From: Rhodobacter huangdaonensis
GTDB taxonomy: Bacteria > Pseudomonadota > Alphaproteobacteria > Rhodobacterales > Rhodobacteraceae
DNA: 64,000 bases
Reading direction: 5' to 3'
Assembly (NCBI RefSeq): GCF_004022465.1
Contig: NZ_SAVA01000006.1
Span: 186,001-250,000 of the forward strand
Positions 1 to 7,778 of this stretch are shown here, piece after piece; the first letter of the stretch is position 1, and every line of letters begins with the position of its first letter. The position numbers and the translations under genes are program-made. The notes below the pieces were generated by a model. It was not told the DNA's origin, searched no databases, and saw only the letters and a program-made list of their open reading frames with translations.

Positions 1-824
1 AGCTGCAATTCCTGATCCGCTCGCGCGTGCCGCGGCGCGGAGAGCTCGCCGCGCTCTACAAGCGGGTGATGGACGCGGCCGATGGCAAGCATGTGCAGTT
101 CCGCACGCTCGACATCGGCTCGGACAAGGTCCTGCCCTACATGAAGCCGCAAGACGAGCCGAACCCGGCGATGGGATGGCGCGCAATCCGTGTCGGGCTC
201 GACAAGCCCGGCGTGCTGCGGATGCAGTTGCAGGCGCTGCTGCGCGCCGCCGAAGGCCGCCCGCTCTCGGTGATGTTCCCCTTCATCGCCACGCCCGACG
301 AGTTCCACGAGGCCCGTGCCGCGCTGTTGCACGAGCGCGACCGCGAGGCCACACGCGGCCGGCCGGTGCCCGCCGTGCTGAAGATCGGCGCGATGCTGGA
401 AACGCCCTCGCTCGCCTTCGCCCCCGACAGCTTCTTCGAGGCCTGCGATTTCATCTCGATCGGCGGCAACGACCTGAAGCAGTTCTTCTTCGCCGCCGAC
501 CGCGAGAACGAGCGCGTGCGGCGCCGCTATGACACGCTCGACACCGCCTTCCTGACCTTCATCGAGCGGATCATCGCACGCTGCGACGTCTCGCACACGG
601 CACTCAGCTTCTGCGGCGAGGATGCCGGCCGCCCGGTCGAGGCGCTGACCTTCGCCGCGCTCGGCATCCACAGCCTCAGCATGCGCCCGGCCTCGATCGG
701 CCCGGTCAAGCATCTGATCCGGCGCGCCGACCTCGACGCGCTGCGGCGGGTGATCCTTGCGGCGAGGAAGGCCGGCGCGCCAAGCGTGCGGCCCGCGGTG
801 ATGGCCTATCTCGCCACGCTCTGA
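1..824 (+). CDS. ptsP: PEP-protein phosphotransferase PtsP (EI-Ntr), C-terminal part
   Basis: The frame is open from base 3, so this is the 3' end of a gene that begins before the window. The roughly 273 visible residues are the PEP-utilising TIM-barrel domain of enzyme I: a PEP/Mg-binding segment reading SIGGNDLKQFF (counterpart of SIGTNDLTQY in enzyme I) and the active-site cysteine in SFCGEDAG. The family moves phosphate from PEP to NPr in the regulatory nitrogen PTS in the cytoplasm. That it is PtsP rather than sugar-type PtsI is inferred from lineage, because the GAF and phosphohistidine domains lie outside the window. It ends convergently with the EcsC gene, with a palindromic repeat between them. 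Confidence 0.88.
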   Translation, partial: LQFLIRSRVPRRGELAALYKRVMDAADGKHVQFRTLDIGSDKVLPYMKPQDEPNPAMGWRAIRVGLDKPGVLRMQLQALLRAAEGRPLSVMFPFIATPDEFHEARAALLHERDREATRGRPVPAVLKIGAMLETPSLAFAPDSFFEACDFISIGGNDLKQFFFAADRENERVRRRYDTLDTAFLTFIERIIARCDVSHTALSFCGEDAGRPVEALTFAALGIHSLSMRPASIGPVKHLIRRADLDALRRVILAARKAGAPSVRPAVMAYLATL

Positions 825-856
825 GGCCCCATGCCGCGCGGGCGGCGGGGGAAGAT

Positions 857-927
857 GAGTATTTGGGCCAAGAAAAAGCTCCCTCGCGGTCTTCGGGGCC
901 CCCGGGCTTTTCCTGGTGGAAATACTC
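857..927. repeat. Palindromic repeat, copy A (REP-like)
   Basis: An imperfect inverted repeat. The left arm at 857-879 reads GAGTATTTGGGCCAAGAAAA and onward, and the right arm at 906-927 ends in AAATACTC. The continuation at 928-938 (CCGCCGGAGGC) matches copy C at 41426-41514. It lies between two convergent genes. The same arms occur at 17495-17547. Confidence 0.8.
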
Positions 928-946
928 CCGCCGGAGGCGCCTTCTG

Positions 947-1708
947 TCAGCGTCTGGCGGTGATCCGCGCCACCAGCTCCTCGCGCAACAGCCCCTCGTC
1001 CTCGCCGCTGTCGCGGGCCAGGCGCTTGAGGCCGAAATGCACCCGGGCGATTTCCTGATAATAGCTGGTGAAGGCATAATTGACCGCGGCGCCCGCCACC
1101 GCCCCCAGCACCGGCGCCGTCTGTGCCGCGAGCTTTTCGCCCAGCACCACCGACAGCCGCGGCGCAACGCGGGCGATCAGCCCCGACACCCCGGTGCCGG
1201 TGATCGTCACCTTGGCGGTGAAGAAGCCCATGTCGGTGCCGTCGTCACGCGCGAGCGGCCCGGCCGAGGCGAAGACGCGCAGGCATTCAAGCCGCACCTC
1301 GTCGGAGGCCGGGTCAAAGCCGTGCTCGGCCGCGATGCCCTGGATCGCCCGCAACAGCATGGTCACGGTGAAGGGCAGTTCAGCGAGCGCCCCGGGCAGG
1401 CCACCAAAGCCGCCCGCCGCGCCCATCGCGGTGGCAAGCGCCGTGTTCACCCAGTCGGGCCGGTCCGCCACCACCCCGCGCGAGCGGCGCGCCGCCGCCA
1501 TCGCGGTGTCGAGCGCGCGCTCGGTCGCGCCTTCGAGCCCCGACCGCACGCCCGCCGGCAGCCGGTTCACCAGCCCCTCGGCCGAGCCGCCGAGAAAGCC
1601 CAGCACCTGCATCACCGGGCCCGAGGCACCGCGGTGGCGCCGGGCAAGGGCATCAAGCTCGGTCACGAGTTTCGGATCGGTGACGGGCAACAGGATTTCT
1701 GGCGGCAT
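947..1708 (-). CDS. EcsC family protein
   Basis: A protein of about 253 residues recognised as EcsC-like: an alpha-helical, Gly/Ala-rich family with no assigned biochemical activity, named after Bacillus EcsC. Helical hydrophobic stretches occur around the GAMGAAGGFGGLPGAL segment and again near the C-terminus (APVLGAVAGAAVNYAF). The start at 1708 is preferred over the upstream ATG at 1756 because GGAGG precedes it by five bases. It follows the acetyltransferase gene on the same strand with a gap of about 50 bp, so the two may be co-transcribed. Family assignment is from the overall pattern; function is unknown. Confidence 0.75.
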   Translation of the reverse strand: MPPEILLPVTDPKLVTELDALARRHRGASGPVMQVLGFLGGSAEGLVNRLPAGVRSGLEGATERALDTAMAAARRSRGVVADRPDWVNTALATAMGAAGGFGGLPGALAELPFTVTMLLRAIQGIAAEHGFDPASDEVRLECLRVFASAGPLARDDGTDMGFFTAKVTITGTGVSGLIARVAPRLSVVLGEKLAAQTAPVLGAVAGAAVNYAFTSYYQEIARVHFGLKRLARDSGEDEGLLREELVARITARR

Positions 1709-1756
1709 CGCATCCTCCGTTTCGCCCCATATGGGGGCGCGGCGGGCCGGCGCCAA

Positions 1757-2242
1757 TCAGGCAGTGAACTTTTCCACCGGGCCGCGCACGCCCTCCCAGG
1801 CGCCGGGCTGCAGCTCGAGCGCGAGGACGCGTTCGGGGTTGGTCGGCGGCGGCATGATCACGCCCTCGATCCTCCAGAAGCCGAAGCGCTGGTAATAGGG
1901 CAGATCGCCGACCAGCAGCACCCGCTCCCAGCCGAGCCGGCGCGCCTCGGCGAGGCTTTCGTGCATCAGGATGCCGCCAAGCCCCTCGCCCTGGCGCGTC
2001 GGGTGCACGGCGACCGGGCCCAGCAGCAGCACGCGCTGCCCGCCCACCTTCACCGGCCAGTAGCGGATGACGGCGGCCAGCACCCCGTCCTCGCGCAGGG
2101 TCAGGCACAGCGGGTGGACCTTCTCGACACCGTCGCGCAGCCGGTAGGAGGACAGCGCCGTGCGTCCCGGCGCGAAGCACAGGTCATAAAGTGCCTCGAC
2201 TTCCCACCAGTCGGCCTCGGTCTCTTCCTCGAGCTGATACAT
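1757..2242 (-). CDS. GNAT family N-acetyltransferase
   Basis: A 161-residue GNAT acetyltransferase. The acetyl-CoA pyrophosphate loop is visible as VHPTRQGEGLGGILM (about residue 88), preceded by the usual beta strand LLLGPVAV and followed by VLLVGDLPYYQRFGF, a motif typical of YhbS-type members. Substrate cannot be read from sequence. The start at 2242 (MYQLEEE) is preferred to the upstream 2278 start, which adds a non-conserved stretch. It is divergent from the flavin reductase gene, and the roughly 75 bp between them should hold both promoters. Confidence 0.85.
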   Translation of the reverse strand: MYQLEEETEADWWEVEALYDLCFAPGRTALSSYRLRDGVEKVHPLCLTLREDGVLAAVIRYWPVKVGGQRVLLLGPVAVHPTRQGEGLGGILMHESLAEARRLGWERVLLVGDLPYYQRFGFWRIEGVIMPPPTNPERVLALELQPGAWEGVRGPVEKFTA

Positions 2243-2318
2243 GGCGCCCCCGAATCCCTCGTCAGACGCGCCTAACACGCGCTAATGTCAGGTTCAAATC
2301 AAAGGGATCCCCGCCGCC

Positions 2319-2918
2319 ATGTTCTACCGCCCCGCCGATGGCCACGGCCTGCCGCACAACCCGTTCAACGCGATCGTCGCGCCGCGCCCGATCGGCTGGA
2401 TCTCGACGCGCGGCTCCCTTGGCGACAATCTCGCCCCCTATTCCTTCTTCAATGCCGTCGCCTATACCCCGCCGCAGGTGGTCTTCGCCTCGACCGCGGC
2501 GAAACCCGACCGCGGCGACACCAAGGACAGCCTCGCGCAGATCCGCGAAAGCGGGGTGTTCTGCGTCAACCTCGTCTCCTCGGAGCTGATCGGGCCGATG
2601 AACACCTCCTCGGCCCCGCTGCCCGCAGGCACCGACGAATTCGCCGTCTCGGGCCTCGAAAAGGCCGAGTGCGAGACCATCGACTGCCCGCGCGTCGCGC
2701 AGGCCCCGGCCTCTCTCGAGTGCCGGCTGGTGCAGGTGATCCCGCTGCTCGGCAAGTCGAACTTCCTGATCCATGGCGAGGTGACCGGCGTCCACATCCG
2801 CCCCGACTGCCTCACCGCGGGCCGCTATCTGCCGCCCGACCGGCTCAGCCGGCTCGGCTACAAGGATTACGCCGCGGTGCGCGACACCTTCGAACTCGAC
2901 CGCCCGCCAGGGGGCTGA
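2319..2918 (+). CDS. Flavin reductase family protein (FMN-binding split barrel)
   Basis: A 199-residue split-barrel flavoprotein. The N-terminus FNAIVAPRPIGWISTRG and the following NLAPYSFFNAVAYTPPQVVF are hallmark segments of the flavin reductase/DIM6-NTAB family that binds FMN and reduces or carries flavin in the cytoplasm. Length is normal for the single-domain type. No partner monooxygenase is nearby, so the physiological acceptor is unknown. It stands alone between a divergent acetyltransferase and mtnP. Confidence 0.85.
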   Translation: MFYRPADGHGLPHNPFNAIVAPRPIGWISTRGSLGDNLAPYSFFNAVAYTPPQVVFASTAAKPDRGDTKDSLAQIRESGVFCVNLVSSELIGPMNTSSAPLPAGTDEFAVSGLEKAECETIDCPRVAQAPASLECRLVQVIPLLGKSNFLIHGEVTGVHIRPDCLTAGRYLPPDRLSRLGYKDYAAVRDTFELDRPPGG

Positions 2919-2951
2919 GGCGCAAGGCCCGGTCCCGCTTCCAATTGCCCC

Positions 2952-3000
2952 AAATATCCCGGGGGTGAGGCCCAGGGGGCCGAGGGGGCAGCGCCCCCTC
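2952..3000. repeat. GC-rich repeat element, copy D
   Basis: The stretch CCCCAAATATCCCGGGGGTG (from about 2948) is followed by a perfect hairpin, GAGGGGGC (2982-2989), a 3-base loop, and GCCCCCTC (2993-3000). Its reverse-complement relative appears at 22990-23063. It fills the gap between the flavin reductase and mtnP and may also end transcription. Confidence 0.6.
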
Positions 3001-3085
3001 CCTTGCCCGCCTCCTCCTGCAATCCGCCCTTTTCTTGCCCGCGCCACGCGCCTAATCTTCGCCGCGCAGCAGCAAGGAGAGGGCG

Positions 3086-3958
3086 ATGGAACGGAAGATC
3101 GGGGTGATCGGCGGCTCGGGCGTCTATGACATCGCCGGGCTCGAGAACGCGGCCTGGGTCACGGTCGACACGCCCTTCGGCCCGCCCTCGGATGCGGTGC
3201 TGACCGGCACGCTAGGCGGGGTCGAGATGGTCTTCCTGCCGCGCCACGGCCGCGGCCATGTGCACACGCCGACCTCGGTGCCCTATCGCGCCAATATCGC
3301 CGCGCTGAAAAGCCTCGGCGTCACCGATCTGATCGCGGTCTCGGCCGTGGGCTCGCTGAAGGAGGCCTATGCGCCCGGCGATTTCCTGATCGTCGACCAG
3401 TATATCGACCGCACCTTCGCGCGCGAGAAAAGCTTCTTCGCGCCGGGGCTCGTCGGCCACGTCCCCTTCGCGCACCCGACCTGCGCGCGGCTTTCGGCGC
3501 TCTGCGCGGGCGCGGCGCGTGACCTTGGCCTGACCGTGCACGAGGGCGGCACCTATGTCGCGATGGAGGGGCCGCAATTCTCGACGCTCGCCGAAAGCCG
3601 GCTCTATCGCAGCTGGGGCGCCGACGTGATCGGCATGACCGGCATGCCCGAGGCCAAGCTCGCCCGCGAGGCCGAGCTCTGCTATGCCTGCATCGCGATG
3701 ATCACCGATTACGACTGCTGGCACCCCGAGCATGACGCCGTCGACGTGGCGCAGGTGGTGGCCACGGCGATCGCCAATGCCGACAAGGCCCGCGCCCTCG
3801 TCGCGGCGCTTCCCGCCCGCATCGCCGGCCCCGCCGTGGACTGCGCCGCGGGCTGCACCCACGCGCTCGACAGCGCGATCATGACCCATCCGGCGCAGCG
3901 CGACCCCGCGCTCGTCGCGCAGTTGCTGCCCGTGATGGGCCGTGTCCTGAAAGGCTGA
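3086..3958 (+). CDS. mtnP: S-methyl-5'-thioadenosine phosphorylase
   Basis: A 290-residue class 2 purine nucleoside phosphorylase/MTAP. The N-terminal phosphate loop IGVIGGSGVYDI, the RHGRGHVHTPTSVPYRANI segment and the substrate-binding GGTYVAMEGPQFSTLAES are diagnostic. It cleaves methylthioadenosine (from polyamine synthesis and other SAM-consuming reactions) into adenine and methylthioribose-1-phosphate. The apt gene begins three bases after the stop, so the adenine released is presumably salvaged by the next enzyme. The start has GGAGAGGGCG upstream. Confidence 0.95.
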   Translation: MERKIGVIGGSGVYDIAGLENAAWVTVDTPFGPPSDAVLTGTLGGVEMVFLPRHGRGHVHTPTSVPYRANIAALKSLGVTDLIAVSAVGSLKEAYAPGDFLIVDQYIDRTFAREKSFFAPGLVGHVPFAHPTCARLSALCAGAARDLGLTVHEGGTYVAMEGPQFSTLAESRLYRSWGADVIGMTGMPEAKLAREAELCYACIAMITDYDCWHPEHDAVDVAQVVATAIANADKARALVAALPARIAGPAVDCAAGCTHALDSAIMTHPAQRDPALVAQLLPVMGRVLKG

Positions 3959-3961
3959 GAG

Positions 3962-4492
3962 ATGAAGACCGTCAAGGAGTATATCCGCACCATCGCCGAC
4001 TTCCCGCATGAGGGGATCCTGTTTCGCGATGTCACCACGCTCTTCGCCGATCCGAAGGGCTTCCGCATGGCGGTCGACCAGATGCTGACCCCCTGGGCGG
4101 GCGAGCAGATCGACAAGGTGGTGGGGCTCGAGGCGCGCGGCTTCATCCTTGGCGGCGCGATCGCGCACCAGCTCTCGAAGGGCTTCGTGCCGGTGCGCAA
4201 GAAGGGCAAGCTGCCCGGCGCCACGATCAGCCAGGCCTACAAGCTCGAATACGGCGAGGCGATCATGGAGATCCACGAGGACGCGATCGCGCCCGGCGAG
4301 AAGGTGCTGATCGTCGACGACCTGCTTGCCACCGGCGGCACCTGCCGCGCCGGCACGCAGCTGATCGAGCGGCTCGGCGGCGAGATCGTCGGCTGCTCCT
4401 TCGTCGTCGATCTGCCTGAACTCGGCGGCCGCAAGCTCCTCGAAAGCCTCGGCCTGCCGGTCAGCGTGCTGTGCGAGTTCGAGGGCGCCTGA
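3962..4492 (+). CDS. apt: Adenine phosphoribosyltransferase
   Basis: A 176-residue type I phosphoribosyltransferase. It shows FPHEGILFRDVTTL near the N-terminus, the VVGLEARGFILGGAIA segment, and the PRPP-binding motif VLIVDDLLATGGT (about residue 112). It converts adenine and PRPP to AMP. It follows mtnP after a 3 bp gap, consistent with a two-gene methylthioadenosine/adenine salvage operon. The 3' end is only four bases from the end of the convergent FAD oxidase gene. Confidence 0.97.
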   Translation: MKTVKEYIRTIADFPHEGILFRDVTTLFADPKGFRMAVDQMLTPWAGEQIDKVVGLEARGFILGGAIAHQLSKGFVPVRKKGKLPGATISQAYKLEYGEAIMEIHEDAIAPGEKVLIVDDLLATGGTCRAGTQLIERLGGEIVGCSFVVDLPELGGRKLLESLGLPVSVLCEFEGA

Positions 4493-4496
4493 GCCC

Positions 4497-5894
4497 TCAG
4501 CCGCGCAGCACCGCGCCGGGGTTCAGGATCCCCTGCGGATCGAGCGCGGTCTTGATCGCGCGCATCATCGTCAGCTTCGCCGGATCGGCATAGCGCTCGA
4601 GGTCGCCGACCTTGAGCCGGCCGATGCCGTGCTCGGCCGAGACCGAGCCGTTGTAGCCGCGCACCACAAGGTCATGCACCGCGGTCTTCACCGCATCCTT
4701 CTGCGCGTCGTATTCGCTGCGGTTCCGCCCCGGCGCCGGGAAGACGTTGTAATGCAGGTTGCCGTCGCCGACATGGCCGAAACAGTTGATGCGGAAATCG
4801 CCCATGGCGGCGAGCATCGCGCCCGCCTCGGCGACGAAATCGGGGATCGCGGCCACCGGCACCGAGATGTCATGGCTCGAGATCGCGCCGATGCGGCGGT
4901 TGGCAAGCGGCAGGCTCTCGCGCAGCTCCCACATCTGCGCCGCCTGCGCCCCCGATTGCGCGATCACCGCATCGAGAACCAGATCCTCGGCCGCCTCGAA
5001 GAGCGCGGCAAAGGCCGCCTCGGCGTCCATGCCGGCGGGCAGACCGAGCTCGATCAGCACCATCCAGTCCGGGTCTTCGGCAAACGGCATGTGAACCTCG
5101 GGCCCGACCTCGCGCAGGAAGGACAGCCCCTGCCGCGAGATCAGCTCGAAAGCCGAGACGCAGCCGGCGAACTGGCTTTGCGCAAGGCCCAGAAGCGCCA
5201 CCGCCGCGGCGGGCGAGGGCAGCGCGAAGAAGGCAAGCCCCTCGACCGCCGGCGGCTCGAACAGCCGCAGCGCCGCCGCGGTGATGACGCCGAGCGTGCC
5301 CTCGGCGCCGATCAGCAGATCGCGCAGGTCATAGCCGGTGTTGTCCTTGCGCAGCCGGGTGAGCCCGTTCCAGACCGTGCCGTCGGCCAGAACCGCCTCG
5401 AGCCCAAGGCAGAGCGCGCGGGCATTGCCATAGCGCAGCACATGCACGCCGCCCGCATTGGTCGAGAGGCACCCGCCGATCTGCGCCGTGCCCTGCGCGG
5501 CGATGGTCAGCGGGAAAAGACGGCCCACCGTCCGCGCCGCCGCCTGCACCGATTGCAGCGTCGCCCCCGCCTCGACCACCAGGCTTTGCGGGTCGATCGC
5601 GCGCAGCGCCGTCATCCGCTCGAGGCTGAGCACCAGCGGCAGCGGGCCCTCGCCCTTCACCTGCCCGCCGACAAGCCCGGTGCCGCCGCCATAGGGCACC
5701 ACCGCCACCTGCGCCGCCGCGGCCGTGCGCAGCACCCGCGCCACCTCGGCCGTCGAATGCGGCCGCGCCACACCCGCGGCGCGTCCGGGCCAGCGCCCGC
5801 GCGGCTCTTCCAGATAGCGCGGCTCGGCCTCGCCCACCTCGACGCCCTCGGCGCGCAGCCGGTCGAGAAATGCCTGATCTGCCGGGGTCAGCAT
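4497..5894 (-). CDS. GlcD-type FAD-binding oxidoreductase (D-2-hydroxyacid dehydrogenase-like)
   Basis: A 465-residue flavoprotein of the VAO/FAD_binding_4 family. The FAD pyrophosphate loop is PYGGGTGLVGG (about residue 62). The C-terminal FAD-oxidase domain shows NCFGHVGDGNLHYNVFP and SVSAEHGIGRLK. Family members oxidise D-lactate, glycolate or D-2-hydroxyglutarate and pass electrons to the respiratory chain or a flavoprotein; the sequence does not separate these. The start at 5894 is chosen because AAGGAGA lies just upstream; the longer start at 5990 adds unrelated residues. It follows the RimJ-like gene by 40 bp on the same strand. Confidence 0.88.
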   Translation of the reverse strand: MLTPADQAFLDRLRAEGVEVGEAEPRYLEEPRGRWPGRAAGVARPHSTAEVARVLRTAAAAQVAVVPYGGGTGLVGGQVKGEGPLPLVLSLERMTALRAIDPQSLVVEAGATLQSVQAAARTVGRLFPLTIAAQGTAQIGGCLSTNAGGVHVLRYGNARALCLGLEAVLADGTVWNGLTRLRKDNTGYDLRDLLIGAEGTLGVITAAALRLFEPPAVEGLAFFALPSPAAAVALLGLAQSQFAGCVSAFELISRQGLSFLREVGPEVHMPFAEDPDWMVLIELGLPAGMDAEAAFAALFEAAEDLVLDAVIAQSGAQAAQMWELRESLPLANRRIGAISSHDISVPVAAIPDFVAEAGAMLAAMGDFRINCFGHVGDGNLHYNVFPAPGRNRSEYDAQKDAVKTAVHDLVVRGYNGSVSAEHGIGRLKVGDLERYADPAKLTMMRAIKTALDPQGILNPGAVLRG

Positions 5895-5934
5895 CGCGGT
5901 CTCCTTCTTCTGCCCCGGACGCGCCGGGACCGTC

Positions 5935-6519
5935 TCAGCCGATGTCGGTGCGCCCGCGCCGGTCGGTGCGCAGGTTCGAATAAAGCACATGGTTGCGCCA
6001 GCGGCCGTTGATCTGCAGATAGCTTTGCGCCACGCCCTCGTATTTGAACCCCGATTTCTCCAGCGCCCCGCGCGAGGCGGCGTTCTCGGGCAGGCAGGCG
6101 GCCTCGATCCGGCTCAGGTCGAGAACGTGGAAGGCGTGATGCACGACGGCGCGGATCGCCTCGCGCATGTAGCCCTGCCGGGCGTAACGTTCGCCGATCC
6201 AGTAACCGATGGTGCCGGCCTGCGCCGGGCCGCGGCGGATGTTGTCGAGGGTGAGCGCGCCAAGCACGCGCCCGTCCTCGCGCCGGATCAGGAAGAAGGG
6301 CAGCGCCGTGCCCGCGCTTTCCGCCCGCGCCGCCCAGTAGACGCGGTTGGTGAAGGCCTTGCGTCCGAGGTGATCGGACGACCAGGCGGGCTCCCAGGGC
6401 GTCAGGAAGGCCCGGCTTTCCTCGCGCAGCAGCGCCCAGTCCCGGTAGTCCGAATGCATCGGCAGACGGAGCGTCATGCGTTCCGTCTCGACCTTCGGCT
6501 TCCGGCGACGGACGAGCAT
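5935..6519 (-). CDS. GNAT N-acetyltransferase, RimJ/RimL-like
   Basis: A 194-residue acetyltransferase of the RimJ/RimL group. It has an N-terminal TERMTLRLP strand, an acceptor-site stretch with FFLIRREDGRVLG, the acetyl-CoA loop around ERYARQGYMREA, and ENAASRGALEKSGFKYEG, the characteristic late motif of ribosomal-protein alanine acetyltransferases. The closest role is N-terminal acetylation of a ribosomal protein, inferred from family only. Its start overlaps the last base of the M16 protease gene, so it is very likely translated from the same mRNA. Confidence 0.88.
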   Translation of the reverse strand: MLVRRRKPKVETERMTLRLPMHSDYRDWALLREESRAFLTPWEPAWSSDHLGRKAFTNRVYWAARAESAGTALPFFLIRREDGRVLGALTLDNIRRGPAQAGTIGYWIGERYARQGYMREAIRAVVHHAFHVLDLSRIEAACLPENAASRGALEKSGFKYEGVAQSYLQINGRWRNHVLYSNLRTDRRGRTDIG

Positions 6520-7778
6520 CAGGCCGCGAGCCTCCGCCGCAACCCCTCGAGATCGGGCGCGGCAGCGGCGGGCCCGTAAAGGGCAAGCGCGGTGCGGTCC
6601 CGGGTGATCATCTCCTCGCCGTAGCGGCGCACGTCGGCGGTGCTGACCGCGTCGATCAGGCCGGCGATCTCGTCAAGCGGCGGCACCCGGCCCCAGACGG
6701 CCAGATTGCGCGCCAGACGCTCGGCCCGGCTCGACGGGCTTTCAAGCCCCATCAGCATCCCCGCCTTCATCTGCGCCCGCGCCCGCGCCACCTCGGCCTC
6801 GGTCATGTCCTCGGCCGCGCGTTTCAGCTCGTCGATGGTCAGCGCGGCAAGGCTCGCCACCTCCGCCTCGGAGGTGCCGGCATAGAGGGTGATCATCCCG
6901 GTGTCGTCATAGGCGCCGGCCTGCGCGAAGATCGAGTAGCACAGCCCCCGCTCCTCGCGGATCTTCTGGAACAGCCGCGAGGACATGCCGCCGCCCATGG
7001 CGGTGGCGTAGACCTGCGCGGTGTAAAGATCGCGGTCGCGGTAGGTCGGCCCCTCGAAGGCAAGGGCGAAATGCACCTGCTCGAGGTCGCGCAGCTCGCG
7101 CCGTTCGCTGCCGATCCAGCGGGCGAGCTGCGGCGCCGGCTGACGCACCGGCGACAGCCCGCCGAAGATCGCCTCGGCCTGCTTCACGATCGCGGCGTGA
7201 TCGACGTCGCCCGCGGCGGCAAGGATCATCTGGTCGGGACCGTAATGCTCGCCCACGAAGCGCGCCAGATCCTCGCGGCCGAAATGCGACACCTTCTCGG
7301 CCGGGCCGAGGATGGTGCGGCCCATCGCCTGATCCGGATAGGCGGCTTCCTGCAGCCAGTCGAAGATGATGTCGTCGGGGGTGTCGAGGGTCTGGCCGAT
7401 CTCCTGCAAGATCACGTTGCGCTCGACCTCGATCTCGCGCTGGTCGAAGACCGGGTTCAGCACGATGTCCGAGATCACGTCGAGCGCAAGCGGCACATCC
7501 GCGCCGAGCACGCGGGCGTAGAACGCCGTCATCTCGCGCGAGGTATAGGCGTTGATATAGCCGCCCACATCCTCGATCGCCTCGGCGATCTGCAACGCGC
7601 TGCGCGTCTTCGTGCCCTTGAAGGCCATGTGCTCGAGGAAATGGGCGATGCCGTTCTGCTCGGACCGCTCGTGGCGGCCGCCGGCCAGCACCCAGATCCC
7701 GACCGAGACCGAGGCGAGCCCGGGCATCGGCTCGGTGATGATCCGCAGCCCGTTCGGCAGCGTCGTGGTCTCGATCAT
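6519..7778 (-). CDS. M16 family metallopeptidase (mitochondrial processing peptidase-like)
   Basis: A 419-residue M16B peptidase. The inverted zinc motif HFLEHMAFKGT (HxxEH, about residue 47) and the downstream glutamate in ERNVILQEIG form the active site. The remainder is the usual pair of alpha/beta domains, with the glycine-rich MGGGMSSRLFQKIREERGLCY segment in the second half. Alphaproteobacterial members resemble the beta subunit of mitochondrial processing peptidase; the natural substrate is unknown. It overlaps thrC by four bases (ATGA), a thrC-M16 coupling I know from Rhodobacteraceae. Confidence 0.92.
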   Translation of the reverse strand: MIETTTLPNGLRIITEPMPGLASVSVGIWVLAGGRHERSEQNGIAHFLEHMAFKGTKTRSALQIAEAIEDVGGYINAYTSREMTAFYARVLGADVPLALDVISDIVLNPVFDQREIEVERNVILQEIGQTLDTPDDIIFDWLQEAAYPDQAMGRTILGPAEKVSHFGREDLARFVGEHYGPDQMILAAAGDVDHAAIVKQAEAIFGGLSPVRQPAPQLARWIGSERRELRDLEQVHFALAFEGPTYRDRDLYTAQVYATAMGGGMSSRLFQKIREERGLCYSIFAQAGAYDDTGMITLYAGTSEAEVASLAALTIDELKRAAEDMTEAEVARARAQMKAGMLMGLESPSSRAERLARNLAVWGRVPPLDEIAGLIDAVSTADVRRYGEEMITRDRTALALYGPAAAAPDLEGLRRRLAA

